Shown: piece by piece, positions 1 to 8,953 of the stretch | Layout: the number at the start of each line of letters is the position of its first letter | Position numbering within the stretch: position 1 is the stretch's first letter | Assembly: GCF_024347655.1 (NCBI RefSeq) | Contig: NZ_AP025515.1 | Coordinates: 992,001 to 1,056,000, forward strand | Reading direction: 5' to 3' | DNA length: 64,000 bases | Origin: Vibrio toranzoniae | Lineage (GTDB): Bacteria > Pseudomonadota > Gammaproteobacteria > Enterobacterales > Vibrionaceae | The notes under the pieces: model-generated | Database searches by the model: none | Seen by the model: only the letters and a program-made list of their open reading frames with translations | What the model was told of the DNA's origin: nothing | Made by a program: the position numbers and the translations under genes

Positions 1-1
1 C

Positions 2-436
2 ATCGTGTCTGGAGGTGGTGTTGATTTTATGAGAGCGTGGGCTCCGCAAGCGTATAACATTCCGCCAGAGCAGATCATCGGTAGCGCGCTTAAATACAAC
101 TATAGCTACAACGATGGTAAGTCGACCGTGACCAAAGACTCGTCCATTTTGACGATTGATGATAAAGCCGGAAAAGTCACTAATATTCAGCATATTATCG
201 GTAAGAAGCCGATTTTGGCGGTGGGTAACTCAGACGGTGATCAAGCGATGATGCAATGGGCAACCAGTCAACCAAATTCAATGGCAATGATTGTTCACCA
301 CACTGACGCCGAGCGCGAGTGGAAGTACGATCGCGAATCTCATGTCGGTAAGCTTGATAATGCACTCGATGAAGCAAGCTCTAGAGATGATTGGACGCTG
401 ATCGACATGAAATCCGATTGGTGTGAGGTGTACTAA
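2..436 (+). CDS. HAD-superfamily hydrolase, C-terminal part (5' end outside window)
   Basis: The reading frame is open from the window edge, so the gene is truncated on the left by the window, not by mutation. The visible 144 residues carry the late motifs of a haloacid-dehalogenase phosphatase: SGGG near the edge (motif II type), a lysine in IGKKP (motif III) and GNSDGDQAM (motif IV, the acidic Mg-binding loop). The nucleophile-bearing DxD motif must lie to the left. These features fit a phosphoserine-phosphatase-like HAD hydrolase; the substrate cannot be read from this part. A strong terminator follows 25 bp after the stop. Confidence 0.75.
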   Translation: MVSGGGVDFMRAWAPQAYNIPPEQIIGSALKYNYSYNDGKSTVTKDSSILTIDDKAGKVTNIQHIIGKKPILAVGNSDGDQAMMQWATSQPNSMAMIVHHTDAEREWKYDRESHVGKLDNALDEASSRDDWTLIDMKSDWCEVY

Positions 437-461
437 CACCTAGCTAACTCTTCACTAAAAC

Positions 462-495
462 AAAAAAGCTCGGATTTTTAATTCGAGCTTTTTTT
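462..495 (+). terminator. Rho-independent terminator after the HAD gene
   Basis: An 11-bp stem pairs AAAAAAGCTCG with CGAGCTTTTTT around an AT-rich loop and ends in a T-run. It closes the HAD gene before the racemase. Confidence 0.8.
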
Positions 496-597
496 CGAAA
501 TAGCGAAGGCTTCGTCTCATTTTAAGCAAGAACGTACTATAAATTTTCAACGCTTCACGCTTTAATCGGGATAGTCAGAAATTAAAGGAAGAGAAAA

Positions 598-1293
598 ATG
601 AAAACGATCGGTTTGCTTGGTGGCATGAGTTGGGAGTCGACAGTGAGCTACTACAAATCTATTAACGAAGGAGTGAAAGCCACACTCGGCGGGCTCAATT
701 CTGCAAAGGTTTGTATGTATAGTGTGAACTTCGATGAGATAGAAAAGCTGCAACACCAAGGTCGTTGGGCTGAGACAGCAGACATCTTATCGGACGCGGC
801 TTTATCGGTTGAAAAAGGCGGGGCGGACTTCATCCTGATTTGTACCAATACCATGCATAAGGTCGTTCCTGAGATCGAAGAGAAGATCACGATTCCTATC
901 TTACATATCGCTGATACCACGGCGCAGAAGTTGATAGAGAAAGGTGTGCAAAAAGTAGGACTGCTTGGTACGGCTTTCACAATGGAGCAGGATTTCTACA
1001 AAGGGCGCTTAACCGATAAATTCGGTATCGATGTTGTGATTCCAGATGAGAGTGACCGAAAACAAGTGCACAACATCATTTACCAAGAGTTGTGCCGAGG
1101 CGAAATAAAAGAAGAGTCTCGAGTTGTTTATCATCAAATCATTGAGAAGCTAAGCCAACAAGGGGCTGAGGCGGTTATTCTTGGGTGTACTGAAATTGCT
1201 TTGTTGATTCAGCAACAACACACCGATGTTCCGTTGTTTGATACCACTGCCATCCATGCTGAAGCGGCAGTGCGCTTGGCGACGACTGATTAG
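598..1293 (+). CDS. Aspartate/glutamate racemase family protein
   Basis: A 231-residue cytosolic protein of the Asp/Glu racemase superfamily, which interconverts L- and D-amino acids without a cofactor using two cysteines. Both are visible: Cys in ICTNTMH (about residue 82) and in LGCTEIALL (about residue 198). The N-terminus MKTIGLLGGMSWEST is typical of the YgeA-like branch. Length is normal for the family. The start is supported by an AGGAAGAG ribosome site about 6 bp upstream. It looks monocistronic. The exact substrate (aspartate, glutamate or a broader set) is not settled by sequence. Confidence 0.88.
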   Translation: MKTIGLLGGMSWESTVSYYKSINEGVKATLGGLNSAKVCMYSVNFDEIEKLQHQGRWAETADILSDAALSVEKGGADFILICTNTMHKVVPEIEEKITIPILHIADTTAQKLIEKGVQKVGLLGTAFTMEQDFYKGRLTDKFGIDVVIPDESDRKQVHNIIYQELCRGEIKEESRVVYHQIIEKLSQQGAEAVILGCTEIALLIQQQHTDVPLFDTTAIHAEAAVRLATTD

Positions 1294-1451
1294 CTTATAA
1301 TCACTTTCAGATCGTTAAGCGTGTCTTTCGATCATGCTACAACCATAAGCTGATTGGTGGTGCCAATTATTGGCCGCTGGGTGATGCACAGTTAAAAGTA
1401 TATAACTTTCATAAGGTTATTGATGGTTCTCTGAGAGCGAATTACGAGTAG
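1290..1451 (+). pseudogene. Orphan 3' coding remnant
   Basis: This frame is open for 53 codons between a TGA (1287) and a TAG (1449) but has no plausible start or ribosome site. The translation looks protein-like (it includes GANYWPLGDAQLKVYNF) and ends with a clean stop, as expected for the tail of a deleted gene. I do not recognise the family. The rest of the gap to the next gene (1452-1604) is AT-rich and holds only probable promoter sequence. Confidence 0.35.
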
Positions 1452-1604
1452 CTTTTCTCCTAATGAAGCCCAAAATTAAGTTTAATAAGCACTCTATATC
1501 ACAATTTCTATAAATTTTAAGATGTGATAGTACACATTTATTTGTCTCATGAATAGAATCTCGGCCTAGTGTTATTTTGGCTATGTAATCGAATGAGAAT
1601 AAAA

Positions 1605-1988
1605 ATGAAATTGAAATCTATTTTCTTGGCTTGTCTGTCTGCAACTGCTCTGTCTGGCTGTTTGACAGTTCCAATTGAAGAGTTACAACCAACGGCGGAT
1701 CAAGAAACAATTGATACCGCTATTGAGCATCTAAGCGATATAAAAGGAATGACAATTACAGAAAATGGCGTGATTTATTATGTTGCGTCACTGCCGGGTA
1801 GCTCTCGATGGTTAAAAGTGCATATTTTGGAATCGAGCTATCGTTACTCTTGCCAAGACCTTCGCTGGTTTGTCGATCGAGGTATGATCGTGAGAATGAA
1901 ATTCCTAGGTAGTGGTGGCACGACGCAAGATTATGATCTTGAGCGTTGTGAAACGGAAGTCCCTACAAGATTATATGAACCTAAATAG
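1605..1988 (+). CDS. Small putative lipoprotein
   Basis: From the ATG at 1605 the product has 127 residues and begins with a classic lipoprotein signal, MKLKSIFLACLSATALSGC, with lipobox LSGC and the modified Cys at residue 19. An in-frame ATG 12 bp upstream (1593) would add four residues; starts further upstream would spoil the signal peptide. The mature part is polar, with two more cysteines (in YSCQD and ERCET) that could form a disulfide in the periplasm. I recognise no family. It stands alone between two decayed genes. Function unknown. Confidence 0.65.
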   Translation: MKLKSIFLACLSATALSGCLTVPIEELQPTADQETIDTAIEHLSDIKGMTITENGVIYYVASLPGSSRWLKVHILESSYRYSCQDLRWFVDRGMIVRMKFLGSGGTTQDYDLERCETEVPTRLYEPK

Positions 1989-2030
1989 TCGTTTCTCGAT
2001 CTTCCCACATGAGATTGAAGTTTTTATTAG

Positions 2031-2440
2031 TTGTGCACGGATTACCTTCTTAAGATTTTGGATAAGCTGCGTCATACCTTTCCTAAAAGCAGAAAAGTAC
2101 CGCTTTATAGTGGCCTGAACGATTTCCTTCGTAAAAGCTTGAGCGAACTTAAAGAGCTTAAGAGTGCTGGTCTAACCATGGCTTATGCAGGTCTTGAGTC
2201 GGGTGATACAGTTGTACTCGAGAACACTAAAAAGCGTATGACACCAGAACAAGCACTCGAAGGTATGGCTCTGGCAAAAGAAGCCGGTATTAAAACCTTG
2301 CTTTCGTTTATCTTCGGCCTTGGCGGACGTGATCGTACACGTGAACACATGTCGAGACTACCAGGTTATTGAACATCATGAAGCCTGAGCAAATAGCGCT
2401 AATGGCTAAAGATAGCGTGATTCAGACGTTTGCTTGGTAA
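2031..2440 (+). pseudogene. Radical SAM protein remnant, truncated and frameshifted
   Basis: The frame from 2031 encodes the middle of a B12-binding/YgiQ-like radical SAM protein: a KILDKLRHTFPK helix, then MAYAGLESGD (the conserved 'GxESG' strand) and LSFIFGLGG. The CxxxCxxC cluster motif that should come earlier is missing. Near 2346-2352 the homology changes frame: in the next frame the text continues HVETTRLLNIMKPEQIALMA and stops at 2438-2440. So the gene has lost its 5' end, carries a frameshift and probably lost most of its 3' end. No start codon with a ribosome site exists. The sequence after it (2441-2707) contains nothing recognisable except the promoter region of the next gene. Confidence 0.7.
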
Positions 2441-2707
2441 CGTTTATTGAAAATCGATACCTATAAACAAAGAGAGAAGAGTAGTGCTTATGAGGTGAAA
2501 TACCCGTCTTGAGCCTACTTTTGTTATTGAGACAATTTAAAATCAACAAGGTTATTTTCTAGGTATATGTTGTAAATTTGTGAATCTGAATTGTCGATAT
2601 TCTATGCTGTGTACTGGATCCCATTTGTTATTCCTGTCAATTGCTAAGGTAATTAGTGAATATGTAGTAGACATACCCAATCACTTTACTCAACTGAAGA
2701 GGTTTCT

Positions 2708-2944
2708 ATGCTAGGTGAAAATCACTCTCTTGTTCACGAATTTCCTGAAATGAAAGACAAAATTGCTGAGCTTGCTAAAACTGACGATGGCTTTGCAACA
2801 GACATGAAGACATACGACAACCTTGATAAAGAGATTCGTAAACTAGAGCTGAAAGATTCACCCATTGATGACAGTTCGATGCAGCTACTAAAACATGAGC
2901 GCTCTGTGCTTAAAGACTCATTGCATATTCGTTTATCTGCTTAG
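2708..2944 (+). CDS. YdcH family (DUF465) protein
   Basis: A 78-residue, highly charged, all-helical protein matching the DUF465/YdcH family: the N-terminal VHEFPEMKDKIAELAKTD segment and the later KLELKDSPIDD segment are characteristic. These small cytosolic proteins are common in proteobacteria and have no firmly assigned role; a coiled-coil hairpin is expected. The start has a GAAGAGG ribosome site 5 bp upstream. It has its own terminator and looks monocistronic. Confidence 0.85.
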   Translation: MLGENHSLVHEFPEMKDKIAELAKTDDGFATDMKTYDNLDKEIRKLELKDSPIDDSSMQLLKHERSVLKDSLHIRLSA

Positions 2945-2968
2945 TTAGTTGACGTGCTCTAGTTTTAA

Positions 2969-3001
2969 ATAATTAAACTCCTTCGGGAGTTTAATTATTT
3001 T
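2969..3001 (+). terminator. Terminator after the YdcH gene
   Basis: A long stem, AATTAAACTCC paired with GGAGTTTAATT around a TTCG tetraloop, followed by ATTTT. The UUCG loop makes it very stable. Confidence 0.85.
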
Positions 3002-3103
3002 GGTTCAATGTAGAGCAATGGCATGTTCATAAAGCGCTCTAATGCTGCCAACTGCCAATGTGAGTGACTTGCACACGATTATTAATATTTTTTTAATCAG
3101 ATA

Positions 3104-3139
3104 ATAAAAAAGCTTAGCGTGGGTAGCGCTAAGCTTTGT
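3104..3139 (-). terminator. glpD terminator
   Basis: On the minus strand AAAGCTTAGCG pairs with CGCTAAGCTTT, followed by a T-run, 34 bp beyond the glpD stop. Confidence 0.85.
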
Positions 3140-3172
3140 GACTTTCATGAACGATTAATTCTATAAGAATAA

Positions 3173-4732
3173 TTATCCTACTTGAGAAAACTTCACCACT
3201 TTGCTTTGAAGTTTCTCTTTCAAGTAATCAGAAACGGCTTGTTGCTCGGCTTCGTTTAAGTACAGGCCAAGTTTCGTTCTGCGCCATAAGATGTCTTCGT
3301 CTGTCATTGCCATCTCTTCGTTGATCAAGTAATCGATCTCAGCTTGATAAACGCCATGTGCTTCGTTTGAAAAGTTAACTCCCAGATCAGCTTCGCTCGT
3401 TGCACCTTCCAGCAGCTTCCAAGTGTAAGTACCAAATTGAGTCACATAGCGCAGCAGAAGTGCTTCTGACACCCAAGGGTATTTAGTGTGGATCATCTTC
3501 GCCAGTTGTTCTCTGCTGCAGCTGAAGTTACCACCGGGCAGAGTATCGTTAGCCGTCCACGGAGCCCCCATGTTTTTCAGGTATGGTTCAAGCTTTTTAA
3601 GTGCCGCTTCACCGAGTTTACGGTAGGTCGTTAACTTACCGCCAAAAATTGAAAGTAGTGGTGCTTGGTCTAGCTCTGCATCTAACTCTAGTGTGTAGTC
3701 GCGAGTGATCGCTTGTGGAGAATCAGATTCGTCATCACAAAGTGGTCGAACGCCGCTGTATGTCCAAACTACATCCTCACGAGTTAGTTGATGAACAAAG
3801 TGCTGGTTAACAATGTCGACCAAGTAATCTACTTCGTCATCAGAGATAGCCACTTCACGTGGATCACCTTTGTATTCAAGGTCGGTGGTACCAATGATCG
3901 AAAACTTATCTAGGTAAGGGATCATAAACACAATGCGATTGTCTTTGTTTTGCAGAATGTACGCTTGGGGTTCGTCGTGAATACGCGGTACAACAATGTG
4001 CGAGCCTTTAATAAGACGAATATTACGGGGTGAAGCCTGCTCTAAGCCATCATCGAAGAATTGTTTAACCCAAGGTCCTGCTGCATTGACCAGTGCCTTT
4101 GCTTTGCGTTCGAAACGTTGATCCGTCATTACGTCGTGGATCGTTACGTGCCAGATTCCACCTTCACGGTGTGCTTTCTCAACACGGCAGTAGTTACGTG
4201 CTTCAGCGTTATTCTCTTTGGCTGCTAGAACGTTAAGCAATACCATACGCGCATCATCAACCCAACAATCTGAGTATTCGAATCCTGTCTTCATTTCTGG
4301 TTTCAGTAGGCCAGATTTCGCTAAGTTGACTGTCTTACTTCCAGGAAGCGTGGTGCGCTTACCTAAGTTATCGTAAAGGAATAGGCCACAACGAATCATC
4401 CAAGCAGGGCGTAAAAATGGTCGATGGGGTAAACGGAAACGCATGGGTTGAGCAACATGAGGCGCTTTTCTTAGCAATACTTCACGTTCAGCAAGTGCTT
4501 CCGATACCAAACGAAATTCGTAATGTTCAAGGTAGCGTAGGCCACCGTGGATAAGCTTTGAGCTAGCAGAAGACGTCGCAGACGCGAAATCATTTGCTTC
4601 GTATAAGCCAACGTTAAGACCACGACCTGCTGCATCTGCCGCGATGCCTGCACCATTGATACCGCCGCCGATCACGATCAAGTCTAAAGTGGACGGTGTA
4701 CTATTTTTTGAATTATTTTGTTGAGCACTCAT
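3173..4732 (-). CDS. glpD: Aerobic glycerol-3-phosphate dehydrogenase
   Basis: A 519-residue FAD enzyme that oxidises sn-glycerol 3-phosphate to dihydroxyacetone phosphate at the inner membrane and passes electrons to quinone. The N-terminus carries the FAD dinucleotide fold (LDLIVIGGGINGAGIA, about residues 17-32). Also visible are SSKLIHGGLRYLE, typical of GlpD, and the FGGKLTTYR segment near residue 365. Length matches the family. It is transcribed alone from its own promoter, downstream of glpR but separated from it by a terminator. Its promoter region holds several GlpR-like half-sites, so glycerol 3-phosphate induction through GlpR is expected. Confidence 0.96.
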   Translation of the reverse strand: MSAQQNNSKNSTPSTLDLIVIGGGINGAGIAADAAGRGLNVGLYEANDFASATSSASSKLIHGGLRYLEHYEFRLVSEALAEREVLLRKAPHVAQPMRFRLPHRPFLRPAWMIRCGLFLYDNLGKRTTLPGSKTVNLAKSGLLKPEMKTGFEYSDCWVDDARMVLLNVLAAKENNAEARNYCRVEKAHREGGIWHVTIHDVMTDQRFERKAKALVNAAGPWVKQFFDDGLEQASPRNIRLIKGSHIVVPRIHDEPQAYILQNKDNRIVFMIPYLDKFSIIGTTDLEYKGDPREVAISDDEVDYLVDIVNQHFVHQLTREDVVWTYSGVRPLCDDESDSPQAITRDYTLELDAELDQAPLLSIFGGKLTTYRKLGEAALKKLEPYLKNMGAPWTANDTLPGGNFSCSREQLAKMIHTKYPWVSEALLLRYVTQFGTYTWKLLEGATSEADLGVNFSNEAHGVYQAEIDYLINEEMAMTDEDILWRRTKLGLYLNEAEQQAVSDYLKEKLQSKVVKFSQVG

Positions 4733-4754
4733 GATTTTGACCTCTTTCTGAGCG

Positions 4755-4850
4755 AACGAGCATTTTAGAACATAATTGAATCCTATATGAACTTTCGTTT
4801 TTGGTCATTATTTATTTTCGTTTATGCGCGTTTTATGTGATTTGAGCATA
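4755..4850. promoter_or_regulatory. Ladder of GlpR-like half-sites upstream of glpD
   Basis: The E. coli GlpR half-site is WATKYTCGWW. Perfect matches by eye lie at 4755-4764 (inverted, AACGAGCATT) and 4813-4822 (TATTTTCGTT). One-mismatch copies lie at 4790-4799, 4823-4832 and 4841-4850 (inverted, TTTGAGCATA). They fill the glpD promoter region, as expected for GlpR repression. Binding is inferred from sequence only. Confidence 0.65.
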
Positions 4851-4851
4851 A

Positions 4852-4882
4852 AAAAACCTCTGCTTATGAAAGCAGAGGTTTA
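4852..4882 (-). terminator. glpR terminator
   Basis: AAACCTCTGCTT and AAGCAGAGGTTT form a perfect 12-bp stem with a 4-nt loop. On the minus strand it is followed by a T-run, which separates glpR from glpD. Confidence 0.85.
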
Positions 4883-5011
4883 AATAAGTCTAATTCGAGC
4901 ATAGAATTGGTGCAGAGAAACAGCAAGGTATACACGCTCAGTGCTAATCAATAATCGCGTTTTTTATAAAGAGCGCGTTTATGTGATTTCCTTGTTCACG
5001 AGTTTCTTACG

Positions 5012-5803
5012 CTACGATTCTTCAGCTGTTACTTGAGTCGTATTGATAACTTCGAGTGGTATGGAGAAGTCCTTAAGTATATTGGTAATCTCTTCTGGTG
5101 GTTGCTTATTGGTAAACACCATTTGTGCTTGAGATATATTTCCGAGCTTAACCATCGCATTACGACCAAATTTACTGTGGTCGACGGCTAACAAGATGCT
5201 ACGGCTGTTGTCGATGATCGCTTGTTTCACACGAACTTCATGGTAATCAAAATCGAGCAGTGAACCATCGAAGTCGATGCCACTGATCCCTAAGATGCCG
5301 AAGTCGAGACGGAATTGCTTCACGAAATCGAGAGTGGCTTCACCCACGATACCGCCGTCGCGATTCCGTACTTCGCCGCCTGCCAATATAACTTTGATCT
5401 CTGGATTAGACAGAAGAATGCTCGCAACATTGATGTTGTTGGTGACAACTCTAAGTTGCTTATGATTTTTGTTGAGAGCTCGGGCTACCGATTCTGGTGT
5501 GGTGCCGATATCAACAAACAAGGTAGCACCATCAGGGATATGCTTAACCAGTTGATCCGCTATCACATCTTTTTCGTTGAAGTTGAGTGCTTTACGAGTG
5601 CTGTAAGAGGTGTTTTCTGAGCTTAAAGGAATAGTTGCACCACCATGATAGCGACGAATCTTATTGTTATCGGCGAGTTCGTTTAGGTCGCGTCTTATAG
5701 TTTGAGGACTGACATCGAACTTCTCTACTAGCTCTTCAGTACTCACATATCCTTGTGTTTTAACCAGGTCGACTATTTGCTGGTGTCTTGGTATTTGCTT
5801 CAC
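5012..5803 (-). CDS. glpR: Glycerol-3-phosphate regulon repressor (DeoR family)
   Basis: DeoR-family repressor of the glp regulon, released by glycerol 3-phosphate. I place the start at a GTG (5803) giving 263 residues beginning MKQIPRHQQIVDLVKTQGYV, matching the usual GlpR start; AGGGAG lies 11 bp upstream. The frame stays open further upstream, but that extension is unlike GlpR. The winged helix-turn-helix (VSTEELVEKFDVSPQTIRRD) is followed by the sugar-phosphate sensor domain with DIGTTPESVA and ILGISGIDFDGSLLDFDYHE. It sits between glpFK and glpD with its own terminator. Confidence 0.92.
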   Translation of the reverse strand: MKQIPRHQQIVDLVKTQGYVSTEELVEKFDVSPQTIRRDLNELADNNKIRRYHGGATIPLSSENTSYSTRKALNFNEKDVIADQLVKHIPDGATLFVDIGTTPESVARALNKNHKQLRVVTNNINVASILLSNPEIKVILAGGEVRNRDGGIVGEATLDFVKQFRLDFGILGISGIDFDGSLLDFDYHEVRVKQAIIDNSRSILLAVDHSKFGRNAMVKLGNISQAQMVFTNKQPPEEITNILKDFSIPLEVINTTQVTAEES

Positions 5804-5970
5804 TTTACTTACCACTCCCTGCGCGCTGCTGTGTTCTAGCGCACCTAATTCTAAACATAACCTCGCGCTATTGTGCTCGAATTGATACGTAGAGAGAAGT
5901 AATGATGGTAAGGAATCATGTCTAAACCGCAAAAACGAAGCTTAAAATACAAAAACAAACGCTGAAACGT

Positions 5971-6000
5971 AAAAAAGAGCACAATAAAGTGCTCTTTTTA
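5971..6000 (-). terminator. glpFK operon terminator
   Basis: AAAAAGAGCAC and GTGCTCTTTTT form an 11-bp stem with a 6-nt loop, placed 65 bp beyond the glpK stop. The AT-rich region between it and glpR should hold the glpR promoter. Confidence 0.85.
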
Positions 6001-6064
6001 GTTTCGTTTACTGCGACTCGAACAACTGTGCCTGTTCGAGATGGCCTATTCGTACCTTAGTACC

Positions 6065-7591
6065 TTAGTCTTCGCCTTCATCTTCAGTGTGAAGCTCAGA
6101 CCAAACTTGAGCACACTTGATTGCACGTTTCCAACCTTTGTAGCGGCGGTTACGCTTCTCTTCATCGTGGTGAGGCATAAATGTACGGTTTAGAACGGCT
6201 TTGTATTGAAGCTCGTCAATATTGTCCCAGAAACCAACCGCCAGGCCAGCAAGGTAAGCCGCACCAAGCGCCGTTACTTCCGTTACTTCAGGGCGATGAA
6301 CTTCAGTATCCAGCACGTCTGATTGGAATTGCATTAGGAAGTTGTTCGCTACTGCTCCGCCATCAACTCGTAGGTTTGCTAGCTTGATGCCAGAGTCTGC
6401 TTGCATCGCGTCTAGTACGTCGCGAGTTTGGTAGGCAATCCCTTCTAGTGTTGCACGGATGATGTGATTAGAGTTAACGCCACGAGTGAGGCCAACGATC
6501 GTACCGCGAGCGTAAGCGTCCCAGTATGGCGCACCTAAACCAGTAAACGCAGGCACCACATAAACGCCGTTTGAAGTATCTACTTTCGTCGCGAAGTACT
6601 CAGAGTCTTCAGCGCCATCCAGTAGCTTCATCTCATCACGTAGCCATTGGATTGATGCCCCTCCCATGAATACCGCACCTTCAAGTGCGTATGCAGGTTC
6701 GCCTTTAGGACCACATGCTAGCGTTGTTAGTAGGCCGTTTTTAGACGTTACTTTCTCTTGGCCAGTGTTCATTAGAAGGAAACAACCCGTGCCGTAAGTG
6801 TTCTTAGCTTGGCCTGCTTCTACACACATTTGACCGTAAAGTGCAGCTTGTTGGTCACCCGCAATACCCGCGATTGGGATACGTGTACCGCCCTTACCAC
6901 CGAGGTTTGTTTGACCGTATACCTCTGAAGAACGCTTCACTTCTGGCATCATTGACGTTGGAATACCCATTTCGTCAAGTAGCTTCTGATCCCAACATAG
7001 GTCATTGATGTTGAACAACATAGTACGTGACGCGTTGGTGTAATCCGTAACGTGTACACGTCCTTGAGTCATTTTCCAAACCAACCAAGTATCAACCGTA
7101 CCAAACAATAGCTTGCCAGCTTCAGCGTCTTCGCGAGCACCTTCAACGTTGTCTAGAATCCATTTTACTTTGGTACCTGAGAAATACGGGTCAAGGACTA
7201 AGCCAGTATTGTCACGTACGTAGTCTTCTAGGCCACGTGCTTTAAGGTCTTCACAGATATCTGCTGTACGGCGACACTGCCATACAATTGCATTATAAAC
7301 CGGTTTGCCAGTTTCTTTGTTCCAAACAATGGTGGTTTCACGTTGGTTAGTGATACCAATACCTGCCAATTCATCGCTTCGAATCCCCGCTTTCGCTAGG
7401 GCCTCAACCAATGTAGAGCTTTGAGATGCCCAGATTTCCATTGGATCATGCTCAACCCAACCTGCTTTAGGGTAGATCTGAGTGAATTCTCGTTGAGAAG
7501 AACTTACGATGTTTGCATCGTGATCGAGGATTACAGCGCGAGAACTTGTGGTGCCTTGGTCTAGGGCAACAATGTATTTTTGCTCGGTCAT
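6065..7591 (-). CDS. glpK: Glycerol kinase
   Basis: A 508-residue FGGY-family kinase phosphorylating glycerol to glycerol 3-phosphate with ATP. The N-terminal phosphate-binding loop [13 protein letters not shown] is intact, as are [19 protein letters not shown] and the C-terminal [14 protein letters not shown] and [13 protein letters not shown]. The last residues are unusually acidic (HTEDEGED). The start has an AAGGA site. It lies 59 bp downstream of glpF in one operon, coupling uptake of glycerol to its trapping as phosphate; the terminator follows glpK. Confidence 0.97.
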   Translation of the reverse strand: MTEQKYIVALDQGTTSSRAVILDHDANIVSSSQREFTQIYPKAGWVEHDPMEIWASQSSTLVEALAKAGIRSDELAGIGITNQRETTIVWNKETGKPVYNAIVWQCRRTADICEDLKARGLEDYVRDNTGLVLDPYFSGTKVKWILDNVEGAREDAEAGKLLFGTVDTWLVWKMTQGRVHVTDYTNASRTMLFNINDLCWDQKLLDEMGIPTSMMPEVKRSSEVYGQTNLGGKGGTRIPIAGIAGDQQAALYGQMCVEAGQAKNTYGTGCFLLMNTGQEKVTSKNGLLTTLACGPKGEPAYALEGAVFMGGASIQWLRDEMKLLDGAEDSEYFATKVDTSNGVYVVPAFTGLGAPYWDAYARGTIVGLTRGVNSNHIIRATLEGIAYQTRDVLDAMQADSGIKLANLRVDGGAVANNFLMQFQSDVLDTEVHRPEVTEVTALGAAYLAGLAVGFWDNIDELQYKAVLNRTFMPHHDEEKRNRRYKGWKRAIKCAQVWSELHTEDEGED

Positions 7592-7650
7592 GGTAAGAAT
7601 CCTTTTTGTCTTGTTATTTATATTTTAGTAAATGTACGATCGCTTAGGGA

Positions 7651-8505
7651 TTAAGCTTGAGCTTGTTCAGCTTCTTCTTCTGTTTCACATTGGTTTGGAA
7701 TTGTGCAACCTTGGCCTTCTATTGGTAAGTAAGCACCGATAGCTTTTGGGTACAACCAACCACCAAAGCACGCGCCAGCAATTGGAGCGAGAATTGGTAC
7801 GATGAAGTAAGGGATATCACGAGCACCAGTCAGAGCGAAATCCCAGCCAGCAAAGTAAGCAAAGAGTTTTGGTCCGAAGTCACGAGCAGGGTTCATTGCA
7901 AAGCCTGTCAGTGGGCCTAAAGAACCGCCAATTACCGCGATAAGAATACCGATTAGCAGTGGGTTCATTGCACCGCGAGATGCGCCATTGTTCTCATCAC
8001 CTAGTGCCAAAATTGCAAACATCAACACAGCCGTAATCACGAACTCCACAGCAAAAGCGCCAAAGAAAGAAAGTGAAGCATGTGGGTAAGTTGAGAAGAT
8101 ACCAGCAGTTGATAGTGCGTCTTGGCTGCTACGAACGAAGTTATGTGCAATTTCGTAGTCAGTGAATAGGTTGCTGTATAGGCTGTAAACTAATGCCGCA
8201 GAGCAAAATGCGCCAAGTAGCTGAGAAATGATGTAAGGCACAACTTTCGCTTTATCAAAGCCATGGAACATTGCCAGTGCGATGGTGACTGCAGGGTTAA
8301 TGTGTGCGCCAGAAACACCGGCAGTACAGTAGATTGCGATAGCAACACCTAAGCCCCAGATGATGCTGATTTCCCATTGTCCGAATGTTGCACCGGTTAA
8401 TACCAGTGCCGCCACACAGCCAACGCCAAAGAATATGAGTAATCCTGTACCGATAAATTCGGCTAAGCATTGCCCAAATAAAGAAGGGTGTTTGTTAGTT
8501 GTCAT
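7651..8505 (-). CDS. glpF: Glycerol uptake facilitator (aquaglyceroporin)
   Basis: A 284-residue inner-membrane MIP-family channel. Both NPA boxes are visible: SGAHINPAVT (NPA at residues 70-72) and GFAMNPARDFGPK (about residue 205), the latter with the Arg of the selectivity filter and the Asp typical of glycerol-conducting members. Six membrane spans and two half-helices are expected. An AAGGAC ribosome site supports the start. First gene of the glpFK operon; GlpR-like half-sites lie upstream. The last 20 residues are acidic and cysteine-containing. Confidence 0.96.
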   Translation of the reverse strand: MTTNKHPSLFGQCLAEFIGTGLLIFFGVGCVAALVLTGATFGQWEISIIWGLGVAIAIYCTAGVSGAHINPAVTIALAMFHGFDKAKVVPYIISQLLGAFCSAALVYSLYSNLFTDYEIAHNFVRSSQDALSTAGIFSTYPHASLSFFGAFAVEFVITAVLMFAILALGDENNGASRGAMNPLLIGILIAVIGGSLGPLTGFAMNPARDFGPKLFAYFAGWDFALTGARDIPYFIVPILAPIAGACFGGWLYPKAIGAYLPIEGQGCTIPNQCETEEEAEQAQA

Positions 8506-8570
8506 GTTCGAGTCCTTTTTAGTTTTTGCTTATCTAGCACGTGTATTGTGCATATATTTGCGAACTCGAA

Positions 8571-8690
8571 AATAAACGAACATGAAAAGTGAGCGTTTGA
8601 GCATAAAATTGTTAATTAAAGTCACTTGAAATGTTAATCCGAACACTTTTACTCGGAAAAGATACTCGCATGAACGTCATTGCTCGAATG
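8571..8690. promoter_or_regulatory. glpF promoter region with GlpR-like half-sites
   Basis: Matches with one mismatch to the GlpR half-site (by eye) lie at 8575-8584 (inverted AACGAACATG), 8596-8605 (inverted TTTGAGCATA, identical to a copy before glpD) and 8679-8688 (ATTGCTCGAA). The spacing of the first two is 21 bp. The rest of this 448-bp gap, 8691-8877, holds no recognisable gene apart from a speculative 17-codon frame discussed under findings. Confidence 0.55.
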
Positions 8691-8877
8691 ATAGGTTGCG
8701 AAGCCGCTCAAACTACCTATATGTAAATGAATGCGCAACTGGTACGAGGAGTTTATGTTTGGATTTGTGACGCTACTTCGTGAGTGGCTGATTATTAGAC
8801 TTAATTAGGGAGGGCTATGTGATGTTTTTGCTATGTAACAGGGGCGTTAACAAATGAGCTTATATGCATAAATGAAT

Positions 8878-8910
8878 AAACTGCCAACTATGTTGTAGTT
8901 TGGCAGTTTT
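8878..8910 (-). terminator. Terminator after the PACE efflux gene
   Basis: AAACTGCCAA and TTGGCAGTTT form a 10-bp stem with an 11-nt loop, 44 bp beyond the stop of the PACE gene. The T-run is short on the minus strand, so it may work weakly. Confidence 0.6.
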
Positions 8911-8953
8911 AATTTGGGTGTTTGTTTTTGTTATACGATAGAAACTTACCACT

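Noticed and set aside
5804-5932. Upstream extension of GlpR
   Set aside because: The extra 43 residues are absent from GlpR proteins and have no ribosome site; GTG 5803 restores the family N-terminus.
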